Counted from the first letter of the stretch, positions 25,795 through 35,230 are shown. The stretch: 64,000 nt of DNA from RYN-230 sp963829725 (GCA_963829725.1 CAWHJW010000021.1:248001-312000), one strand, 5' to 3'. The notes: generated by a model from the letters alone, not told the origin. Numbers and translations are program-made.

Positions 25795-27195
25795 TTAGTC
25801 GGACAGGCCAGGCCGGCGTAGCCGGTCCGCTGCGGCGGGCGGCAGGCGTAGCCGGTCCGCTGCGGCGGGCGGCAGGTCAACCGTGACCGTCAAGCCCCCG
25901 CCGGGGGTATCGGACAGCCTGGTGGCTCCCCCGTTCGCGGTCACCAGGCGGTGCACGATGGCCAGCCCCAGCCCGGCGCCGCCCGGTGTGCTGCTGACGA
26001 AACGGCGGAACGCCATCTCCTGCTGCCGGGGGGTCATCCCCGGGCCATCGTCGGCCACCACGATCCTGGTCGGGTCCCCGGCCACCGCGCTGATCATGAC
26101 GTGGCCGCCAGCCGGCACCGCGTCGAGGGCGTTGGCCAGCAGGTTGTCCAGCACCTGCTCCAGGTGCCCTTGGCCGGCCAGGGCACCGACCGGGCCGGTC
26201 CTTGACTGGCGCAGGTCAACCCCGCGCTCCTCGGCCACCGGCCGCCAGGCCGCGACCCGGTCCCTGATCACCTCGTCAACGGGGATGCTCACCGGCTCGG
26301 TCACCACGTTCTCCGCGCGGGCCACCGCCAGCAGGCCGTCCACCATGTGCGACAGCCGGGCTATCTCAACCTGGGCGCCGGCCAGTTCCTCGACGGTGGC
26401 CGGGTCGGCGTCCTGGGTCAGCACGTCCAGCCGCAGCCGCAGCGCGGCGAGCGGGGTGCGCAGCTGGTGCGAGACGTCGGCCATGGCGGCCCGATTGCCG
26501 TGGACCAGGGCTTCCAGCCGCCCGGCCATGGCATTGAAGGTCTGCGCCAGCCGGCGCACCTCGGGCGGCCCCTGGCCGGCGGCCGACCGGGCGTCCAGCG
26601 CGCCGCCGCCGAGCCGCTGCGCCGCCGCATCCAGCGAGCTCAGCGGTCGGCTCACCCACCGGGCCAGGGCGATGGCCGCGATGGCCGCGGCCGCCAGGCC
26701 GGCCGCGGCCACGATGCCCAGCCAGCCCCACAGCACATCGACCCGCTCTTCCAGCTCCGCCGCGGACCGGGACAGCACCACCGCGCCCACGACCTGGCCG
26801 CCTTCGTCGCTGGTCACCGGGACGACCACCCGCAGCCGGTCATCGAAGGCGGTGTCAACGCTGGTCCGCCCGTGCAGGGCGGCGGACAGCACCGCCGCGG
26901 TGGCGGCCGCGGTGGCGCGGCCGGCCGCGGCGACCAGCCGGCGGCTGGCGTCGTAGACCGCCACGTCCAGGCCGCCCCGCGCGGCCTGGGCCAGGGCCCG
27001 GCCGAGGGCCGGGCCCTGCACGCGGTCGGCGAGCCGGTCCTCCGCGATGCCGGCCAGTACCTGGGCCGACAAGGTGGTGTCCTGCTGGAACGAGTGACGC
27101 TCATGCCCGGTCGTGATCAGCCCGAGCGGCACCACCGTGGTCACCAGCAGCGCGCCGATGAGGGCCAGCATCGTGAGGACGATCCGGCGGGCCAT
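25795..27195 (-). CDS. Sensor histidine kinase (OmpR-type partner)
   Basis: 466 residues. Membrane segments lie at residues 5-27 and about 155-180 and flank an extracytoplasmic sensor. A HAMP domain follows (LARWVSRPLSSLDAAAQRLG), then the H-box ADVSHQLRTPLAALRLRLDV with the phosphorylated His, the N-box LDNLLANALDAVPAGG, G1 VVADDGPGMT and G2 GGAGLGLAIVHRLV. ATG 27195 overlaps the regulator stop by four bases. The C-terminal tail repeats PPAAADRLR twice because of a 30-bp duplication. Confidence 0.93.
   Translation of the reverse strand: MARRIVLTMLALIGALLVTTVVPLGLITTGHERHSFQQDTTLSAQVLAGIAEDRLADRVQGPALGRALAQAARGGLDVAVYDASRRLVAAAGRATAAATAAVLSAALHGRTSVDTAFDDRLRVVVPVTSDEGGQVVGAVVLSRSAAELEERVDVLWGWLGIVAAAGLAAAAIAAIALARWVSRPLSSLDAAAQRLGGGALDARSAAGQGPPEVRRLAQTFNAMAGRLEALVHGNRAAMADVSHQLRTPLAALRLRLDVLTQDADPATVEELAGAQVEIARLSHMVDGLLAVARAENVVTEPVSIPVDEVIRDRVAAWRPVAEERGVDLRQSRTGPVGALAGQGHLEQVLDNLLANALDAVPAGGHVMISAVAGDPTRIVVADDGPGMTPRQQEMAFRRFVSSTPGGAGLGLAIVHRLVTANGGATRLSDTPGGGLTVTVDLPPAAADRLRLPPAAADRLRRPGLSD
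25816..25875. repeat. Perfect 30-bp tandem duplication in histidine kinase 3' end
   Basis: The 30-base unit starting gcgtagccggtccgctgcgg occurs twice back to back, in frame, duplicating ten residues of the kinase C-terminus. Confidence 0.9.
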
Positions 27196-27896
27196 CAGAC
27201 CTCGCCGAGGCGGAAGCCCCGGCCGTAGGCCGTCTCGATCAGGCCCGGAACGCCGAGCTTGCGGCGCAGCGCGGCGACATGCACGTCGAGCACCTTGGTC
27301 GGGCCGTACCAGTGCGCGTCCCAGGCGCTTTCCAGGATCTCCTGGCGGCTCATCACCCGGCCGGGATCGCTGGCCAGGCACTCCAGGATGTCGAACTCCT
27401 TGGGGGTCAGCGCCACCTCCCGGCCGTGCACGGTGACCTTCCGGGTCCGCAGGTCCACCGTGAGCGGGCCGTGCCGGATCATCTCCGCCTCCGGCCGCAC
27501 CCGGCGCAGCACGGCCCGGATCCGGGCCAGCAGCTCCGCCAGGCCGAATGGCTTGACCAGGTAATCGTCGGCGCCCGCGTCCAGGGCCAGGACACGCTCC
27601 GGCTCCTCACCCCGTGCGGTCACCACGATGATCGCGGCGGCCGACCGCTCGCGGAGCTGGCGGCATACCGTCACGCCGTCGAGATCGGGCAGCCCCAGGT
27701 CGAGGAGCACCACGTCCGGGCCGCCCGCGGCCAGCGCCTCCTGTCCGGTGGTGACGTGGTCCACCCGGTAGCCGCCGCGGGCCAGCCCGCGGACCAGCTG
27801 GGTGGCGAGGCTGGGGTCGTCTTCCACCACCAGGACGCTCGGGCCGCCCTTGCAGGCCGGCAGCCCGGTGCCCGGGGCGCTGCTCGCGGTGGTCAT
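27195..27896 (-). CDS. OmpR-family response regulator
   Basis: 233 residues. The receiver domain (SVLVVEDDPSLATQLVRGLA) has the phosphoacceptor Asp in VVLLDLGLPDLDGVT, Thr in IIVVTARGEE and Lys in DYLVKPFGLAE. The winged-helix output domain has LTPKEFDILECLASDPGRVM and LDVHVAALRRKLG. ATG 27896 is chosen over an upstream in-frame ATG at 27938. It forms an operon with the kinase. Confidence 0.94.
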   Translation of the reverse strand: MTTASSAPGTGLPACKGGPSVLVVEDDPSLATQLVRGLARGGYRVDHVTTGQEALAAGGPDVVLLDLGLPDLDGVTVCRQLRERSAAAIIVVTARGEEPERVLALDAGADDYLVKPFGLAELLARIRAVLRRVRPEAEMIRHGPLTVDLRTRKVTVHGREVALTPKEFDILECLASDPGRVMSRQEILESAWDAHWYGPTKVLDVHVAALRRKLGVPGLIETAYGRGFRLGEV

Positions 27897-27941
27897 AGCA
27901 CCACCGTAGGGGGCAGCAGGCAGTCGTGCGGCCGGCATGAA

Positions 27942-27986
27942 CGCCAGCCCCGGCCGCGCTGGGGATCAGCGCGGCCGGGGCTGGCG
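27942..27986 (-). terminator. Perfect 20-bp stem terminator of the LysM-protein gene
   Basis: Arms at 27942-27961 and 27967-27986 are perfectly complementary with a five-base loop (gggat). The hairpin lies 12 bases past the stop of the LysM gene and upstream of the response-regulator start on the same strand, so it separates the two units. Confidence 0.85.
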
Positions 27987-27997
27987 GTCACGCCTGC

Positions 27998-28636
27998 TCA
28001 GCAGCCGTCGTAGGGCGCCCACGGGGAGGTGCCGTACTTGGCGTACAGCTGCTGGAACGCCGCGGTCTGCTGGGCGACCGAAGCCTGCGCGGCGGTGCCG
28101 GAGAGGCCGAGGCTGGCCCAGGTGCTGGGCAGGATCCCGTACAGGCCGGCGCTGGACGCGGTCGGGTTGTTCCCCGACTCCCGCCAGGCCACGCACTGCT
28201 GGAAGGACGAGGGCGCGGAGCCCCCGCTGACCGGCGAGACCGCCGCCGAGGAGGAAGCGGACGACGAGCCCGCGGACACGGACGGGGTGCTGGCGGGCAC
28301 GGACGGCGCCGGGGTGCTGGTCACCGTGCCGTCGTCGGAGTCGCCGTCGCCGTCACCGGCGGTGGAGGTCGAGGTGGAGGAAACGCCAGCCGAGGCCGCT
28401 GCCCCGGACTTCCCGTCCGGGACGGTCACCTGCTGGCCCACGTAGATCAGGTTGGGGTTCTTGATCCACCTGTTGGCCGCTTCCAGGTTGATCAGCGAGA
28501 CGCCGGACTGGGCGGCTATCCCGCTGAGTGTGTCACCTGGCTGCACTGTGTGCGTGCTGGCCATGGCGGGCCCGGCGAGGCCGATTGCCAGCCCGGCTGC
28601 GCCCGTTGCGGTAATTACCCAGGTTCGTACCTTCAT
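27998..28636 (-). CDS. Secreted LysM / resuscitation-promoting-factor-like transglycosylase
   Basis: 212 residues. A signal peptide (residues 1-26, ending GPAMA) is followed by a LysM domain (THTVQPGDTLSGIAAQSGVS ... NLIYVGQQVTVPDG), a Ser/Thr/Gly linker (about residues 78-140), and a lysozyme-like C-terminal domain with the catalytic Glu in QCVAWRESGNNPTASSAG and GLYGILPSTWASLG. It would cleave peptidoglycan during growth or spore germination. AAGGAG lies five bases before ATG 28636; the strong hairpin follows. Confidence 0.88.
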   Translation of the reverse strand: MKVRTWVITATGAAGLAIGLAGPAMASTHTVQPGDTLSGIAAQSGVSLINLEAANRWIKNPNLIYVGQQVTVPDGKSGAAASAGVSSTSTSTAGDGDGDSDDGTVTSTPAPSVPASTPSVSAGSSSASSSAAVSPVSGGSAPSSFQQCVAWRESGNNPTASSAGLYGILPSTWASLGLSGTAAQASVAQQTAAFQQLYAKYGTSPWAPYDGC

Positions 28637-28744
28637 GATGCTCCTTGTCCGATTCGGGGTGCAGCGCCCTAACGTACGCAGGGTGATCGAACTATGCAAA
28701 TCTGGACAAGGAGAATGAAGCGGGGAAAAGCCCGCAAAGCCTTA

Positions 28745-29536
28745 CTACACAGGAAGTCTGAGCATCAGAATTGGCTTCGTCGTCGGCTGCTTAGTGCCCC
28801 CGGCCGGCTCGATAGTGAGGGCGACCCTATCACCCCTGGTCAGCCCAGATGCCAAAAACGGAGAAGTATGCCCGCCACTCGGCGCGGGCAGCAGGCCAGC
28901 CGGCCGGGCCATCCCGGAGTTAATGAACCACAGTTCATAGACCTTTCCGCCGGTAAGCTCAGGCAGGCCGGAAGTGGTTACGATGAGTGACCGATGGGCC
29001 GGTGAGACCACCACCGTGGCCATGCCGCCCGTGGTGGTGCGGACCGCTACCAGATGGGCATCGGGGGCGGCCAGGACGGCGGCCACGGCCCGGTTCTGTG
29101 CCTCCGCCTGGGTCAGCCGGTGCTGGGTGGCCGACTGCGCCACGCCGAGCAGCACCGCGGCGATGACCCCGGCCGCGGCGGCCAGGGCCGCCATCCGTGG
29201 CAGCCAGCTGCGGCGGAGGCCGGCCGCATCCGGCCGGGCCGGACCGCGGGCGGCCCGGTGCGGGGTGTCCCGGCCGGCCGGGACCGTGGCCACCTCGGGC
29301 GGCAGCTGCCGGGTGATGGCGACGGCGGACAGCACCCGTCCGCGCAGTTCCGCGGGCGGCGGTACCGCGACGGCCAGGGCCAGCCGGGTGGCGGTCTCCC
29401 GGAAGCCGCGGACCTCCTTCTCGCAGCTGCGGCAGTGCCGCAGGTGCCGGGTGAACCGGTCCAGTTCCGGTCGATCGAGGGCGTCCAGCGCGTAGGCGCC
29501 GGCCAGCCCGTGCAACTCGCCGCGATGCAGCCTCAC
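28745..29536 (-). CDS. rskA: Anti-sigma factor, RskA type
   Basis: 263 residues. The N-terminal zinc-type anti-sigma helix bundle has HRGELHGLAGAYALDALDRP and FTRHLRHCRSCEKEV (H-x3-C-x2-C). One membrane segment (about residues 112-135) leads to an extracytoplasmic RskA domain (VSPAHRSLIVTTSGLPELTG, KVYELWFINSG, GDRVALTIEPAGG). It overlaps the sigma factor gene by four bases and would hold SigK until cleaved by membrane proteases. Confidence 0.9.
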   Translation of the reverse strand: MRLHRGELHGLAGAYALDALDRPELDRFTRHLRHCRSCEKEVRGFRETATRLALAVAVPPPAELRGRVLSAVAITRQLPPEVATVPAGRDTPHRAARGPARPDAAGLRRSWLPRMAALAAAAGVIAAVLLGVAQSATQHRLTQAEAQNRAVAAVLAAPDAHLVAVRTTTGGMATVVVSPAHRSLIVTTSGLPELTGGKVYELWFINSGMARPAGLLPAPSGGHTSPFLASGLTRGDRVALTIEPAGGTKQPTTKPILMLRLPV

Positions 29537-30129
29537 CAGGCCACCCCCATGCAGTCGCGCATCCGGATCAGGCCATCCCGGACCCGGGTCTTGATAGTGC
29601 CGAGCGCCGCGCCCAGCAGGGCCGCGACCTGCGGATAGCTGTAGCCCCCGTAGTAGGCCAGGGTGATCGACTCACGCTGCACGTCGGTGAGGGAGTCCAG
29701 GCAGCGGCGCACTCGTTCCGCGTCGAGCCGGGACTCCACCTGCTCGGCGACGCCGTCCTCGGCCGGCGGCAGCACGCTCCCGGCCCGGTACTCGCGCGCG
29801 GTCTCCGCGCTGGCCGACCGGACCCGGTCGATCGCCCGGCGGTGCGCGATCGTCATCACCCACGACATGGGGCTGCCCCGGCTGGCATCGAACCGGGAGG
29901 CCGTCCGCCAGACCTCGAGCAGGACCTCCTGGGCAACCTCCTCTGACTGGGCCGGGTCCCGCAGCACCTTGCGGATAAGCCCGTACACCGGGCCGGCCAG
30001 CCGGTCATAGGCCGCCTCGAAAGCATTCTCGTCGCCGCGGGCCACGTGGGCCAGCAGCCAGGCGAGGTCCTGGTCGGGCCCCGTCTGGCGTGGGCAGTCC
30101 GCCGCGGCCGCCGCGTCATGGGCGCTCAT
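29533..30129 (-). CDS. sigK: ECF RNA polymerase sigma factor, SigK type
   Basis: 198 residues. Region 2 reads AFEAAYDRLAGPVYGLIRKV, then SEEVAQEVLLEVWRTASRFD and SWVMTIAHRRAIDRVRSASA. Region 4 reads DVQRESITLAYYGGYSYPQV and LGAALGTIKTRVRDGLIRMR. The gene pairs with the RskA-type anti-sigma factor downstream. ATG 30129 is the first in-frame ATG. Confidence 0.92.
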   Translation of the reverse strand: MSAHDAAAAADCPRQTGPDQDLAWLLAHVARGDENAFEAAYDRLAGPVYGLIRKVLRDPAQSEEVAQEVLLEVWRTASRFDASRGSPMSWVMTIAHRRAIDRVRSASAETAREYRAGSVLPPAEDGVAEQVESRLDAERVRRCLDSLTDVQRESITLAYYGGYSYPQVAALLGAALGTIKTRVRDGLIRMRDCMGVAW

Positions 30130-30174
30130 GACCGGTATTCGGAACCCGCGCGCCCGCGGATCGGTGCGGGCGGC

Positions 30175-30219
30175 AAAAATCAGGCGGGCCGGGCCAGCGT
30201 GCTGGCCCGGCCCGCCTGA
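30175..30219 (-). terminator. Rho-independent terminator with T-tract, sedolisin gene
   Basis: Arms at 30180-30198 and 30201-30219 are perfectly complementary over 19 bases. On the minus strand the stem is followed by TTTTT (30175-30179). It starts six bases after the sedolisin stop. Confidence 0.9.
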
Positions 30220-30225
30220 CGGTGC

Positions 30226-31643
30226 CTAGTGGCTGGTGGCCGCAACGAGTTCCGGCACGAACTCGGCCGCGTTGATGGTGCCCAGGCCGGACGCCAGGTC
30301 GTAGCCCGGGCCCGCGGTGAACCCGGTCACGGTGTGCAGCGTGCCGCCCTGGCGGAAGGGGACAGTGTTGTTGCCCGAGGTCACGTCCACGATGCCGGGG
30401 TCGCCTGCCCTGGCCATCGCGTACAGCGCGGGGTTGAGCAGCCCGAGCGGGTGGCCGGCCACCTGGTCGGCCAGGGCGACGACCCCGGCGAAGAGCGGGG
30501 TGGCCTCACTGGTGCCGCAGGTCGGGTACCAGCCCGCCGGCTGCCCGGGAAGCTCTGGTACATGTCGACCGCGCCGTTGCAGGCGCCGCTCATCGAGATG
30601 TCCGGCACCCCCCGCTGACCGCCGACCACGCCGGCCACGCTCTTCTGGTAAGCCGGCCGGGGGAAGATCACCGACTCGCCGCCGCCGCCAGCCAGCGGGT
30701 TCGGCCCGTTGCTGCCGAAGATGTACTGGTTGGTCGCCACGGAGTAGGTGTCGTTCCAGACCGTGGCGGGCGCCACGGTGGCCCCAGTCCCGGACAGGTG
30801 CAGCTGGGTGCCGCCGACACCGGTGACCAGGGGGTCACTGTCCGGCCAGCTCGTCACCGGGTGCAGGTAGTAGGTGGACTGGTTGAACTTCACGTCGGCG
30901 GCGCCGCTGTCCCCGGAGGCGGCCAGCACGGTCACGCCCTTGCTGGCCGCGTCGATGTACACGCCGCGCAGGCTGCGCAGCGCCTGCTGGGAGGGAAACG
31001 TCTGCTCGGTAGCGCTGAAGCTCTGGTTGATGACCCCGCCGAGGTGATGGTTGATCACGTACTTCTCGGCCGTCACGATCTGCGGGAAGCCGGTCGTGCC
31101 CTCGTTCTCCGAGGTCGGCGTCTCGACCAGGAGGATCCTCGCGCCCGGCGCCATCACGTGCGCGTACTCCACGTCCAGGTCGGTCTCGCCCGCCCAGCCC
31201 TCCCGGCTGGAGTTGGCCCGGTAGGGCGGGACCGGACCGGCCGGCTGGATGATCGTGAGCGAGGGCGGGGCGGCGATGTGGAAAGTCTTGTCGAACTTGG
31301 CCAGGTCACGGCTGACCGTCGGGGACCCGAACGAGTCCACGATGACGATGGTCTGGCCCCGCCCGGTGATGCCCTGGTGCAGCAGGCGCCCGACGTGATA
31401 GGCGGCCCGCACCTGGAAGGGCTGGTAGCAGGCGATCTTGTAATTCGCCTCACAGTAAGAGGTGCTCGGCGGGCCGGCCTGGTCGGCCTGCCGGACGTGC
31501 ACCGCATCCGGGGCGATCACCACGCCGGGCCGGGCCGGGCCGGCGGCGACCCCGCCGGCGGCGGCCACCGAGGTGGCGGCGGCCACGGCGGCGGCCACGG
31601 CGGCCGCGCCCACGGCGATAGACAAGGGGCGGCGCACTCGCAT
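30226..31643 (-). pseudogene. S53 family serine-carboxyl peptidase (sedolisin), one frameshift
   Basis: A signal peptide (MRVRRPLSIAVGAAAVAAAV) is followed by a mature-type sedolisin. Visible are the Glu and Asp of the triad in EGWAGETDLDVEYAHVMAPG, the oxyanion Asp region TVLAASGDSGAADV, and, after a shift near 30548, the catalytic Ser in YPTCGTSEATPLFAG. The Ca-binding end GIVDVTSGNN, then PGYDLASGLGTIN, closes the protein. AGGAG precedes ATG 31643. A single missing base accounts for the break, so the gene may be functional in the organism. Confidence 0.85.
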
Positions 31644-31774
31644 CCCGTCTCCTGGTGCTGGCGGATGGTGCTGCGGACGGAACGGCCCACCGCCGTCCCG
31701 CGGACTTCCCGACCCTAACAGCGGGGGCTGTTCGCCGGGAGCGACATGCGCCACGCCGCCGGTAGGCTCGCCGC

Positions 31775-32296
31775 ATGATCGTGGTCGTGGCCGGAGTCTC
31801 CGGAAGCGGCAAGTCGACCGTCGGTGCCCTGCTGGCAACCAGGCTGGGCTGGCCGTTCACCGACGGGGACGCGCTGCACCCGGCGGCCAACGTCGCGAAG
31901 ATGCGCGCTGGCCACCCGCTGACCGACGCGGACCGCCAGCCGTGGCTGGCCGCGGTGGCAGCGCGGATCGACGCCTACCAGTCCGCGGGCCAGTCCGCGG
32001 TGCTGGCCTGCTCCGCGCTGAAGCGCTCCTACCGGGACGAGCTCACCGCCGGGCACCCCACGGTGCACATCGTGTTCCTCGAGGCCGGCCGCGACGTGCT
32101 GGCCGCCCGGCTGCAGGCCAGGCACGGCCATTTCTTCCCCGCGGCCCTGCTGGACAGCCAGCTGGCCGACGTGCAGGTCCCGCGGCCACCCGAGCGGGCG
32201 CTGGTGCTGGCGGCCGCCGGCTCGCCGGGCGAGACCGTGCGCGACATTATCGGGCACCTGCACTTGCAGCCTGCCCGGGGCAGGATGACGTCATGA
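31775..32296 (+). CDS. gntK: Gluconokinase
   Basis: 173 residues, normal length. Walker A GVSGSGKSTVGALLA, substrate segment FTDGDALHPAANVAKMRAGH, then PWLAAVAARIDAY and LACSALKRSYRDEL are characteristic of GntK. It phosphorylates gluconate for the pentose-phosphate pathway. The stop overlaps the next start (ATGA). An SMP-30-type lactonase about 1.2 kb downstream could supply aldonates, but that link is speculative. Confidence 0.9.
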   Translation: MIVVVAGVSGSGKSTVGALLATRLGWPFTDGDALHPAANVAKMRAGHPLTDADRQPWLAAVAARIDAYQSAGQSAVLACSALKRSYRDELTAGHPTVHIVFLEAGRDVLAARLQARHGHFFPAALLDSQLADVQVPRPPERALVLAAAGSPGETVRDIIGHLHLQPARGRMTS

Positions 32297-32547
32297 AGCT
32301 GAAACTGGACCTGCACGACATCTACAACCGCGGCCAGGACATCGACCGCGCCCTGCGGGCGATCATCGATGAGGCCGTGGCCAAGAAGGCCCCGGTGGTA
32401 GAGATCATTCCCGGCAAGGGCTCAGGTCAGCTCAAGAAGCATGTCCTGCGGTTCCTCGAGCAGAAGGAAATCAAGGCCCTCTACTCGCGCGTCGAGAAAG
32501 ACTCAAAGAACTTCGGCCGGCTCTTCGTGCATTTCCGGTGGAAATAG
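32293..32547 (+). CDS. Small Smr-domain protein
   Basis: 84 residues. LKLDLHDIYNRGQDIDRALR carries the LDLH motif and VVEIIPGKGSGQLKKHVLRF the G-K-G-x-G loop of Smr nicking-nuclease domains; the end FGRLFVHFRWK forms the last strand. The protein is a stand-alone Smr domain coupled to gluconokinase by a four-base overlap. A biochemical connection between them is not obvious. Confidence 0.8.
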   Translation: MKLKLDLHDIYNRGQDIDRALRAIIDEAVAKKAPVVEIIPGKGSGQLKKHVLRFLEQKEIKALYSRVEKDSKNFGRLFVHFRWK

Positions 32548-33100
32548 CCGGGCCCGCACCCGACCTATGGCGGGCGCCGCGGCGTGCCCAATTCTCAGCC
32601 ACCGTGACGGCTTGCGGTGCCGCGGCGCGAATCGTTGATGGACCTGGGCATCAGCGAACCGCCCGTCGGGAGCGTATGCCGATTGCCAGACACAGCCCAC
32701 AGTAAATTCCCCCCTCATCGCGTGCTCCCAGGCACGCAGGAGGCAGCCGGGCCATGCCAACTGGCCCAGAGCCAACCCCGCAGACCGGGTGCCTGCGTCC
32801 CAGCTACCCCGGGAAGAAGGCACCCGAGCCCTCATCCCCCCCATGCGCGGACGGGCGGATGGCCACGGCTCATGGCTCCCGCACCCCGCTGCGCCTTTGT
32901 ATCGTGACATGAACGACGCCGGGATGTCCAGCCAAAGCGCGAATTGCAACGCCATTCACATTACTAATTAACTTAGGTGTCTTGAACTATGCAGTTGTAC
33001 CCGGTCTGCCCAAAGTCATGCCTGCCCGCACCGATCTCTGCGCCCGGGACCGGGTCCGCGGCAGGCCCGGAGCCGGGCGGCGACATGGCAGGATTGTCCT
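32548..33100. other. Intergenic stretch with no supportable gene
   Basis: No frame here has plausible codon usage or a recognisable domain on either strand. The part around 32930-33000 is strikingly AT-rich (attactaattaactta) for this genome and could hold the promoter of the holin-like gene or a small transcribed element. Confidence 0.5.
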
Positions 33101-33478
33101 ATGCATGTCCTGATCCGGGCGGTGCTGGCCGCCGCGGCCCTGGCCGCCGCGGCCGCGCTGGTACCCGGCATCCAGCTCGGACCGGGCAGCACGGCCGCCA
33201 GGGTGGGCACCCTCCTGGTGGTTGCGGTTATCTTCGGCCTCGTCAACGCGGTCATCAAGCCGGTGGTGAAGGCGGTCGGCTGCCTGCTGTACGCGCTGAC
33301 GCTCGGGCTCGTTGGCCTGATCGTCAACGGCCTGCTGCTCTGGCTGACCAGCTGGGTGGCGGGGATGCTGACGCTGCCGTTCCACGTGGCCGGGTTCTGG
33401 GCGGCGTTCTGGGGCGCGATCATCGTCGCGCTGGTCGGCTGGATGCTGGGAGTCCTGGTCCGCGAGGACCGGCGGTAG
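33101..33478 (+). CDS. Phage-holin-4-like (PF04020-type) membrane protein
   Basis: 125 residues with four membrane segments: LIRAVLAAAALAAAAALVPG, LLVVAVIFGLVNAVIKPVVK, LTLGLVGLIVNGLLLWLTSW and FWAAFWGAIIVALVGWMLGV. The segment FGLVNAVIKPVVK matches the signature of the widespread mycobacterial-type holin_4_2 family. These proteins are chromosomal and not phage holins in the strict sense. The gene ends 31 bases before the lactonase. Confidence 0.85.
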   Translation: MHVLIRAVLAAAALAAAAALVPGIQLGPGSTAARVGTLLVVAVIFGLVNAVIKPVVKAVGCLLYALTLGLVGLIVNGLLLWLTSWVAGMLTLPFHVAGFWAAFWGAIIVALVGWMLGVLVREDRR

Positions 33479-33509
33479 GCCGGCCCGCCCGGCCGGACCT
33501 GGAGCACTT

Positions 33510-34412
33510 GTGACCGAGACCGTGCCCGCCCGCTTCGAGGTGCTCGACGAGCGGTTCCGCCGCTGCCGCGGGGACAGCCGCCTGGAGGTGCTGCACACCG
33601 GGTGCCGCTGGACGGAGGGACCGGCCTATTTCCCGGCCGGGCGCTACCTGGTCTTCAGCGACATCCCGAACGACCGGATGCTGCGCTGGGATGAGACCAC
33701 CGGCGCGGTCGGCGTGTTCCGCCAGCCGGCCCAGTTCACCAACGGGCACACCGTCAACCGGATGGGCCGCCTGGTGAGCTGCGAGCACGGCGGCCGCCGG
33801 GTCACCCGGACCGAGCACGACGGGTCGGTCACCGTGCTCGCCGACCGCTACCGCGGCCACCGGCTGAACAGCCCCAACGACGTCGTGGAGCGGGCGGACG
33901 GCTCGGTTTGGTTCACCGACCCGGCCTACGGCATCGACAGTGACTACGAGGGGCACCGGGCGGAGAGCGAGATCGGCGCCTGCCACGTGTACCGGGCCGA
34001 CCCGGCCAGCGGCCAGCTGGAGGTCGCCGCCGGCGACTTCAACCGCCCCAATGGCCTGGCCTTCACCCCGGACGAGCGGCAGCTGTACGTCTCCGACAGC
34101 GAGGAGCGCCACATCCGGCGGTTCACCGTGACCGAGGCGGGCGGCCTGGCGGGCGGCGAGGTGTTCGCCCGGTGCGACGCGGGCACGTTCGACGGCCTGC
34201 GGCTGGACAGCGGCGGCCGGGTGTGGGCGGCGGCCGGGGACGGCCTGCACTGCTTGCACCCGGACGGGACCCTGCTCGGCAAGCTGCGGGTGCCCGAGAC
34301 CGTGGCCAACCTGGCCTTCGGCGGCCCGCGGCGGAACCAGCTCTTCCTGTGCGCGACCACCTCGGTGTACTCGCTCCGGGTGACCGTCACCGGCGCCCGT
34401 TACCCAGGCTGA
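33510..34412 (+). CDS. SMP-30/gluconolactonase-like hydrolase
   Basis: 300 residues forming a six-bladed propeller. Metal-site residues are visible: Glu in CRWTEGPAYFPAGRYLVFSD, Asn in GHRLNSPNDVVERADGSVWF, Asn in DFNRPNGLAFTPDERQLYVS, and Asp in CDAGTFDGLRLDSGGRVW. It is expected to open sugar-acid or other lactones. A GTG start at 33510 follows the holin-like gene closely. It is an intact relative of the pseudogene at 4.9-5.3 kb. Confidence 0.88.
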   Translation: MTETVPARFEVLDERFRRCRGDSRLEVLHTGCRWTEGPAYFPAGRYLVFSDIPNDRMLRWDETTGAVGVFRQPAQFTNGHTVNRMGRLVSCEHGGRRVTRTEHDGSVTVLADRYRGHRLNSPNDVVERADGSVWFTDPAYGIDSDYEGHRAESEIGACHVYRADPASGQLEVAAGDFNRPNGLAFTPDERQLYVSDSEERHIRRFTVTEAGGLAGGEVFARCDAGTFDGLRLDSGGRVWAAAGDGLHCLHPDGTLLGKLRVPETVANLAFGGPRRNQLFLCATTSVYSLRVTVTGARYPG

Positions 34413-34492
34413 TCCCGCTGCGGCTGGACGTCCCTTCAGTCACCCTGGCCCCGCCGGGCGGCCGAGGGTGCGGGAGGGCGAGTCCGCTTGTT

Positions 34493-35230
34493 CTAGCCGA
34501 AGAAATCGTGCAGAACCGCCGCTACTAGATCGGGGTGACGACTGTTGTCAGGGGCGGTGTGGCCTGTACCGGGCATCACCACTCGTCTTGCGCCAGGGAG
34601 AACGCGGGGCAGGCCGTCGAGCGAGGCAGTTAGGTTGCGGGCGCTCCTGGAGCCGCCGAGCAAGAGGACCTCACAGGACAGCACCCCGAATCGCTCCAGC
34701 GGACCGGCGGCACCTGACCGTCTGAGCGTCGTAGCGCACCGTTGAGAGCAACTCGCGGGGAGACATGAGCCCGGCGGTTACGGGTCGGCTGGCCGTCCGC
34801 TTGATGGCGAAGTCCAGGGCGGCAGCCAGGGGGCGCTGCGGGAGCCAGCGAATCAGGGCGGTCCGATCCGCGGTGGCCTTGAGCACCGTGACGAGTGCAG
34901 CCCCGGGCTGGCCGGCATTGAGCTGCCGCTCATAGCGGGGAGCCCATTCACCGTGAACGACGCCGTCAAAGCTGAGCGGAGGCTCGTAGATCGCGAGCCT
35001 GCCAATATCCGGGCGGACGAGAGCCGCCTCAATCGCGACGACCGCTCCTGAGCTGAGCCCGAAAACGCGACTGGCGCCGGAGGTGTCGAGCACGGCGCAC
35101 AGGTCCTCGATCTCGGTAGTCAGCCCGCGGAACTCACCGTAGGGCCCGCTCCGGCCACGACCACGCCTGTCAGGCACGTGACCGTGACGGCCGGTCCCGC
35201 CGGGCTCCCGGCGATCCGCCCGGCGCGGAA
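34493..35230 (-). pseudogene. Alpha/beta-hydrolase, N-terminus lost and frameshifted
   Basis: The minus frame begins abruptly at DRRGRGRSGPYGEFRGLTTE and continues to the nucleophile elbow VFGLSSGAVVAIEAALVRPD, ending in RELLSTVRYDAQTV. A frameshift near 34690 leads to LSCEVLLLGGSRSARNL and the catalytic His in VVMPGTGHTAPDNSRHPD, with a stop at 34493. The first roughly 45 residues (oxyanion strand and HG motif) are missing. Two independent lesions argue for real decay. Confidence 0.75.

Noticed and set aside
28637..28744. Cyclic-di-AMP riboswitch upstream of the LysM/Rpf-like gene
   Set aside because: Only about 100 bases of leader, and I could not find the conserved riboswitch core.
33101..33478. 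Prophage lysis gene
   Set aside because: The holin-4-like family is chromosomal in actinomycetes, and no phage genes surround it.
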